64,000 bases of DNA from Silvibacterium dinghuense (GTDB taxonomy: Bacteria; Acidobacteriota; Terriglobia; Terriglobales; Acidobacteriaceae). The position numbers and the translations under genes are program-made. Positions within the stretch are counted from its first letter, which is position 1; the number at the start of each line of letters is the position of its first letter. Location of the stretch: assembly GCF_004123295.1 (NCBI RefSeq), contig NZ_SDMK01000002.1, forward strand, positions 702,784-766,783, given 5' to 3'. The notes beneath the pieces were generated by a model. It was not told the DNA's origin and ran no database searches. It saw only the letters and a list, made by a program, of their open reading frames with translations. This document shows, one piece after another, positions 59,510-64,000 of the stretch.

Positions 59510-61897
59510 TTATTCTTCCTGTCCCGATGCCGAACGTGAAGAGCGTGGTGCCGGAATCGAATATCCGTCGCCACCATGTGCGTAATCTCGCCCTTCCCGC
59601 TCCCGCATGGCATAAACCGATGCACCAGTCGGAGCATTTCCGTCCTGCGTATAACGGCGCAGTTCTTTGACCGTTTCCACCTTGTCACGCGCATATTCGC
59701 TGGCTAACCGCGTCAACGCGTAGGTCACGATATCGCTGTGATGGAGCCCTTCCATCTCCGGATCGCGGCGGAAGTTCAGCCACAGGCGATGCACCAGCTG
59801 TACATCCTCGGCCTGCAGCTGCGGCGCATGCGGGCCGATATGGAAGGCCTGCGCCTCGCCATCCGGCATCACGACGTAGAAGGTGAACTGCCGCTTCGGT
59901 TCGGGCAGGCTCTCCCACGCCTGCCCGACATGATAGGCCTGCTCCTGTGCTGACATCTTCGTCGAGAGGCCGGAGACCAGCGCAGACGCCTCGAGCTTGC
60001 TTGCTGTTTGCACCAGAGCTGCGAAAATATCGCCCGCCGGAACCACCAACAGTGAAATATGCTTGCCGAAGCTCTCCGCAACCGACACAGCCTTGGTGAA
60101 GAGCATCTGCTCGTGCTCGCTGAAGGGTTGCTCGTCGATGATCTCCGGACCACCGGCTCCCATCATGCGCACCGTCATCACCACCACGTCCTGCTCGTCG
60201 GTGTTGGTGCGGGAGAGTGCCCACTTGAGCGCGAAGGGATTTCCCGAATCGCGCATGGTGACGAGCATGGCTCCCGGATTGATCTCCAGCGCCTCCCGGT
60301 TGATTGCCTCCGGGTGCTCGAGCTGGAAGTGCTCCTTCATCTGCGCCGCGGTCGCAGCCTGTTTCTTCAGGTTCTTCTGCTCGGAAATCGAAAAGATCAC
60401 AAAGAACGTCGCCGCAAAGGCAATGCCGCTCTCTGTAGCCACACTCTTGGTGAACAGGTTCACGATCGCCGTCGTGAATAGAACAAGAAAGACGGAAAAC
60501 AGTCCGACCGGAAACTCTGTCTTGCCAATCTTGAGATTGATCGGCACCTTCCAGCCGCGCTCGCCCTTGAACTTCCAACGCAGCACCAGCATGGCCAGGC
60601 TGTTGAAAGTGAAACTCCAGATCACACCGAAGGCATAGGCCTCGCCGAGCGTGATCACGTTGCCCCGGCTCACGATGATGGTGAACAGCTGCAGCGCCGT
60701 CACCAGGTTCACAATGCGGTAGCTCGTGCCGTACTTGTGATGCGGCTTGCGGAACCAGTCTGTAAGCACGCCGTCTTCGGCCACGCGCATCAGAACGCCG
60801 GTCGAGCCGATGATCGAGGTATTGATGGCGCCCGAGAGGATCAGGAAGCCGACGAGCACCACGAAGACGCGGAAGATAATCTTCAGCGTCAGCGGCCCGA
60901 CCATATACATGGCCAGACCGGCGATCAGGTTGTCGCGATAGAGCGGAATGCGCACCGAATCGGGAATGATCATGACCGCCAACAGCGAGACGATGCCGGT
61001 AAAAACAAAGCTGTAGATGGCAATAACGATCGCCGCGCGCTTCAGGTTCCTGAGCTTGGGGTGTTCGATCTCGCGGTTGACCTGCGCAAGCGTCTCTTCA
61101 CCGCTCATCGCCAGCACCGAGTGACCAAATGCCATCAGGATGCCGAAGAGCCCCAGGGAGCCGGCCAGTTTCGTGCCGGAGAGGAAGCCCAGGGCATCTT
61201 TCGAGAAGTGCAGATTCGACGGCACAGGCAGCGGCGGCAGGGATACGTGCCGGAGAATCGCGGTCACAATGCCCCAGCCCAGCAGCAGCACGACCATAAT
61301 GGTCGTGATCTTCATCACCTCGAGAGCCTTATCGCTCGACTCCTCGATGCCCTTGATGTTCTGCCACCAGTAATAAATAGTTACGGCGATGCAAAAGACA
61401 GCAGAGGTCTCGTCCACCGGGAACTGCCAGGCCGTTTGTCCGTGCACCAGAGCCGCGGGCAGCCAGCCATGCAAGGCTCCCTGCTGCATCAGCTCATTCA
61501 TCAGCCCGGTGATGTACTGGCCGGCTGAGACGCCGGAAATAGGACCGGTGAGGATGTAGTCGAACATCAGCGCCGAGACGCTGAGCTTGGCAAATGTGCC
61601 GCCGAGCGCTTCCTTGACCACGCGGTAGACTCCGCCGCGGGTAAACATGGAACAGCTCTCAACGTAGACCGCACGTACGGCGAAAGAAAAGAGCATGACG
61701 CCGAGGATGAACCACGGCGCGGCTTTACCTACCGCCTCTTCCGCGATGCCTCCGGCATAGAAAGCCGAAGAGCCCAGGTCGTTCAAAACGACCGCTGCTG
61801 CCCTCCAGAACGAAATGAAGGTCAACATGACCGAGGAGGCTACAACAAGCCTGACTCGATTCGATTGCGGAGCGGAAAAAGTTTGTCCGGATGACAT
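59510..61897 (-). CDS. APC superfamily amino-acid/cation permease with long cytosolic C-terminal domain
   Basis: The 795-residue protein has about twelve membrane segments (residues 15-515) of the APC fold. Segment 1 is unusual (FISFWRAAAVVLNDLGSSAF), and others include the conserved-type ESCSMFTRGGVYRVVKEALG and AMSGEETLAQVNREIEHP. The remaining 280 residues are soluble: part (MLVTMRDSGNPFALKWALSR to LLVVPAGDIFAALVQTASKL) looks like a universal-stress-protein fold, and the tail is Ser/Arg-rich. Such C-terminal domains in permeases often regulate transport in answer to nucleotides. The substrate is unknown. Confidence 0.87.
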   Translation of the reverse strand: MSSGQTFSAPQSNRVRLVVASSVMLTFISFWRAAAVVLNDLGSSAFYAGGIAEEAVGKAAPWFILGVMLFSFAVRAVYVESCSMFTRGGVYRVVKEALGGTFAKLSVSALMFDYILTGPISGVSAGQYITGLMNELMQQGALHGWLPAALVHGQTAWQFPVDETSAVFCIAVTIYYWWQNIKGIEESSDKALEVMKITTIMVVLLLGWGIVTAILRHVSLPPLPVPSNLHFSKDALGFLSGTKLAGSLGLFGILMAFGHSVLAMSGEETLAQVNREIEHPKLRNLKRAAIVIAIYSFVFTGIVSLLAVMIIPDSVRIPLYRDNLIAGLAMYMVGPLTLKIIFRVFVVLVGFLILSGAINTSIIGSTGVLMRVAEDGVLTDWFRKPHHKYGTSYRIVNLVTALQLFTIIVSRGNVITLGEAYAFGVIWSFTFNSLAMLVLRWKFKGERGWKVPINLKIGKTEFPVGLFSVFLVLFTTAIVNLFTKSVATESGIAFAATFFVIFSISEQKNLKKQAATAAQMKEHFQLEHPEAINREALEINPGAMLVTMRDSGNPFALKWALSRTNTDEQDVVVMTVRMMGAGGPEIIDEQPFSEHEQMLFTKAVSVAESFGKHISLLVVPAGDIFAALVQTASKLEASALVSGLSTKMSAQEQAYHVGQAWESLPEPKRQFTFYVVMPDGEAQAFHIGPHAPQLQAEDVQLVHRLWLNFRRDPEMEGLHHSDIVTYALTRLASEYARDKVETVKELRRYTQDGNAPTGASVYAMREREGRDYAHGGDGYSIPAPRSSRSASGQEE

Positions 61898-62034
61898 GGA
61901 ATGTGGGCGAAGACTGTGGGTCAGAATCGGATGCCGGTACTATCTTTCATCTACCGGCCGGCGATCTTTCGTCCTGACGCTCTCGCTGAGTGTATGACCC
62001 ACCGGCGAGCACGTCAATCGAATCGTCCCCTCCG

Positions 62035-62160
62035 TTACTTCTCTAGCAGCTCGGCAAAATCCTCAATAAAGCTGATGACTACCACCACGGCCGCACCTGC
62101 CAGTCCCAGAAAAAATAAACCGGTCAGCAGATGCATCCCGAATTGAGCTACTGCAATCAT
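62035..62160 (-). CDS. 41-aa membrane protein
   Basis: The short protein (MIAVAQFGMHLLTGLFFLGL, then AGAAVVVVISFIEDFAELLEK) is a single membrane helix with an acidic C-terminus. It diverges from lnt by 77 bases. A weak AGAGGT lies about 12 bases upstream. The tidy hydrophobic pattern and the clean stop support a real small gene, but length alone makes this uncertain. Confidence 0.5.
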   Translation of the reverse strand: MIAVAQFGMHLLTGLFFLGLAGAAVVVVISFIEDFAELLEK

Positions 62161-62237
62161 CTGTCTGATTGTACCTCTGCTTTCTGTCTTCGGCGTCCCA
62201 TCTCCGGATACCCTCGGAGATGTTACACTCGCGCTGA

Positions 62238-63932
62238 ATGGCCGTGGCAACCGACACCAGCAAATCCAGCGTGCCGCAAGCCCTTCGCCGTAGCGGGAGA
62301 TGGCCCTCCGTTACCGCTGTGGTGCTCGCCCTGCTCGCAGCCTGCCTGCTCGATCTCCCCTTCCCGATTGCCGGACCGCTGCCTCCATGGCGCGCCTCGT
62401 TTGCGTGGATCGCGCTCATTCCGCTGATCGTTGCGATTCTCCGCCCCGCAGCTTCGGGAGCCGCGCACTTTCTGCGCCGCAGCGCTCTCACCGGGTACGT
62501 CTGCGGCATTGCGTGGTATGCGCTCAATTCCTACTGGATCGAGCGCACCATGCATCTCTACGGCAATGTGCCGGTCCCTGGCGCCATCGGCATTCTCCTG
62601 CTCTATGCGTTGATTCTCGGCCTGTACTTCGCGCTCTTTGGATTCCTGCTGGCGCTGGTGCGCTCCGTTACCCGCAGCATCGTCCCGGCACTGGGGCTCG
62701 CGCCGTTTGCCTGGGCTGCAGTGGAACTGGCCGCTTCCCGCGTTACCTGTGTGCCATGGGATCAGTTCGGCTACTCGCAGGTGGACAACCTGCTCCTGAC
62801 TCGACTGGCTCCCTTCACCGGCGTCTACGGCATCTCGTTTGTGCTGGTGGCCGTCAACGCAGTGCTCGCAGCCGGGTTTCTGGTGAAGCCGGTGCGCCTG
62901 CGTCTTGCGCTGGCCGCGGCTGGCATCGCAGCGGCTGCATTATTGCAGGCCGGCACATGGATGCCTGTTGCCCCCGCGAAGACAGAAGCAACGGCCGTGC
63001 TGCTGCAGCCGGACTTCAGCGTGGATGAAGACCACGACTGGCCCGGCACCGAGTGGGACCAGAACATCGGCCGATTCCTGGCACAGAGCTCCAACACGCT
63101 GACCCCGTACTACACCGGCATGCCGAGTCCGGCGAAAACATTGCATGCGGCTCCCGCCGCGCCCGCTCCACCGATCTCGCTCATTGCCTGGCCGGAGGCG
63201 CCATCCCCCTTCGAAGAAACCGATCCGCGCTTCCTCACGGCCATGCACCAGCTCGCGGCGAATACCCACGCCGGCATCATTGTCGGCCTGCCCGCCGCCG
63301 ACTGGGCGACGGACAGCCGAGGACGGCAGTATGTCCAATATTTCAATTCGGCAACGATTTTCAACACAAGTGGCGACCGCATCGGGCGCTATGACAAGAT
63401 TCATCTCGTGCCCTGGGGTGAATACATCCCGTTCAAAGATCTCTTCTTCTTCGCGCACAAGCTCACACGCCAGGCCGGCAACTTTACGCACGGAAATCAT
63501 CGCAGCGTCTACTCACTGAATGGTCATCGCTACGGAGTTTTCATCTGCTATGAGTCGATCTTCGCGGATGAAGTCCGGCACTTTGCAGATAACGGCGCCG
63601 AAGTCTTCGTCAATATTTCCGATGACGGCTGGTACGGCGACACCAGCGCCCCGTGGCAGCACCTGAACATGGCCCGCATGCGCGCCATCGAGAACCACCG
63701 CTGGCTGGTGCGCGACACCAACACCGGCGTCACCAGCGTCATCGATCCCGAAGGCCGCCTGCTGACCAGCGCGCCGCGCGGCATCTTCACCTCGCTTGCC
63801 GTGCAGTACGGTTTCCGGAACGACGTGACCTTCTATACCCGCCACGGCGACCTCTTCGGTTACACGTGTGTGATAATCACACTGGGCGTGGTGCTGCTGC
63901 TGGGTAAGCGGCGCATCCGATTCCAGCCCTGA
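62238..63932 (+). CDS. lnt: Apolipoprotein N-acyltransferase
   Basis: It adds the third acyl chain to lipoproteins at the periplasmic face of the inner membrane. The 564-residue protein has an N-terminal region of about six to eight membrane helices and a C-terminal nitrilase-like domain with the catalytic triad Glu320 (AWPEAPSPFEE), Lys387 (YDKIHLVPWGEYIPF) and Cys437 (VFICYESIFADE). The size and motif order match Lnt. Its presence is consistent with a diderm envelope. What is probably prfB follows 18 bases downstream. Confidence 0.95.
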   Translation: MAVATDTSKSSVPQALRRSGRWPSVTAVVLALLAACLLDLPFPIAGPLPPWRASFAWIALIPLIVAILRPAASGAAHFLRRSALTGYVCGIAWYALNSYWIERTMHLYGNVPVPGAIGILLLYALILGLYFALFGFLLALVRSVTRSIVPALGLAPFAWAAVELAASRVTCVPWDQFGYSQVDNLLLTRLAPFTGVYGISFVLVAVNAVLAAGFLVKPVRLRLALAAAGIAAAALLQAGTWMPVAPAKTEATAVLLQPDFSVDEDHDWPGTEWDQNIGRFLAQSSNTLTPYYTGMPSPAKTLHAAPAAPAPPISLIAWPEAPSPFEETDPRFLTAMHQLAANTHAGIIVGLPAADWATDSRGRQYVQYFNSATIFNTSGDRIGRYDKIHLVPWGEYIPFKDLFFFAHKLTRQAGNFTHGNHRSVYSLNGHRYGVFICYESIFADEVRHFADNGAEVFVNISDDGWYGDTSAPWQHLNMARMRAIENHRWLVRDTNTGVTSVIDPEGRLLTSAPRGIFTSLAVQYGFRNDVTFYTRHGDLFGYTCVIITLGVVLLLGKRRIRFQP

Positions 63933-63949
63933 AGACAGGTCCCGATCTC

Positions 63950-64000
63950 GTGTTGAACGATCTCGAATTCGCCTACGCTCCGGTACGCGAAAAAGTCCGT
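63950..64000 (+). CDS. prfB: Probable peptide chain release factor 2, first codons
   Basis: Only 17 codons are inside the window. They read VLNDLEFAYAPVREKVR from a GTG start, and this resembles the first residues of release factor 2 (an initial helix of the ...LEF...REKVR type). A TTG follows one codon later. The programmed +1 frameshift site that often follows around codon 25 lies outside the window. The call is tentative because of the short length. Confidence 0.4.
   Translation, partial: MLNDLEFAYAPVREKVR

Noticed and set aside
1-64000. tRNA, rRNA, CRISPR arrays, transposases and prophage genes
   Set aside because: No T-arm or anticodon pattern in a gap, no regularly spaced repeats, and no transposase or integrase motif was seen in the translated frames.

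Overview
The window reads as chromosomal DNA of a GC-rich, Gram-negative acidobacterium, most likely of the Terriglobia/Acidobacteriales. Three things suggest this: a member of the acidobacterium-typical TIGR03435 family, a hopanoid operon (ispH, shc, hpnH), and large outer-membrane assembly genes (an Omp85 protein with seven POTRA domains, and TamB). The lineage is inferred from gene content; no rRNA or tRNA gene was seen. There is no prophage, transposase or CRISPR array.

Layout. 1-5747 (minus strand) is one end of an exopolysaccharide locus: flippase (cut by the window edge), Wzy/WaaL-like polymerase, Wza-like export protein, Wzz/BY-kinase fusion, and an Fe(II)/2-oxoglutarate oxygenase. 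5748-6472 is non-coding and holds a striking nested inverted-repeat element. 6470-13438 carries housekeeping and stress genes: marC, lon, pheA, a 49-aa membrane protein with a folded leader, csbD, ubiA and a triple-BON protein. 13585-21854 is a tightly coupled Omp85-SurA_N-TamB envelope operon. 22056-24203 has a ThiF/MoeB-like E1 enzyme and an ECF sigma factor with its zinc anti-sigma factor. 24380-29533 is an L-fucose locus: FucP permease, IclR regulator, mutarotase, dehydrogenase and Tat-exported alpha-L-fucosidase.

29675-34002 holds aroK, an AI-2E transporter, ctaB with a DUF420 gene (heme O and oxidase assembly) and ssb. 34084-40425 has the TIGR03435 protein, an exported protein, frataxin, a large zinc metalloprotease with a folded leader, and a LacI regulator. 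40485-44069 is a formate-dehydrogenase-like molybdoenzyme with its DUF1641 partner. An aldo/keto reductase and a GH42 beta-galactosidase follow. 47610-52515 is the hopanoid operon, running from isoprenoid precursor (IspH) through cyclisation (Shc) to adenosylhopane (HpnH), with an unknown gene last. The right end has an esterase, a second aldo/keto reductase, bactofilin, a methyltransferase-like protein, a radical SAM protein, a metallo-hydrolase, a basic-tailed small protein, an APC permease with a long cytosolic tail, lnt, and probably the first codons of prfB.

The least explained signals are non-coding: the three-branched inverted-repeat element at 6203-6471, and two leaders in which the Shine-Dalgarno sequence lies in the 3' arm of a stem (11001-11041 and 36445-36494). 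Nothing here amounts to a proven new system. All structures were read by eye, without folding software or database searches.
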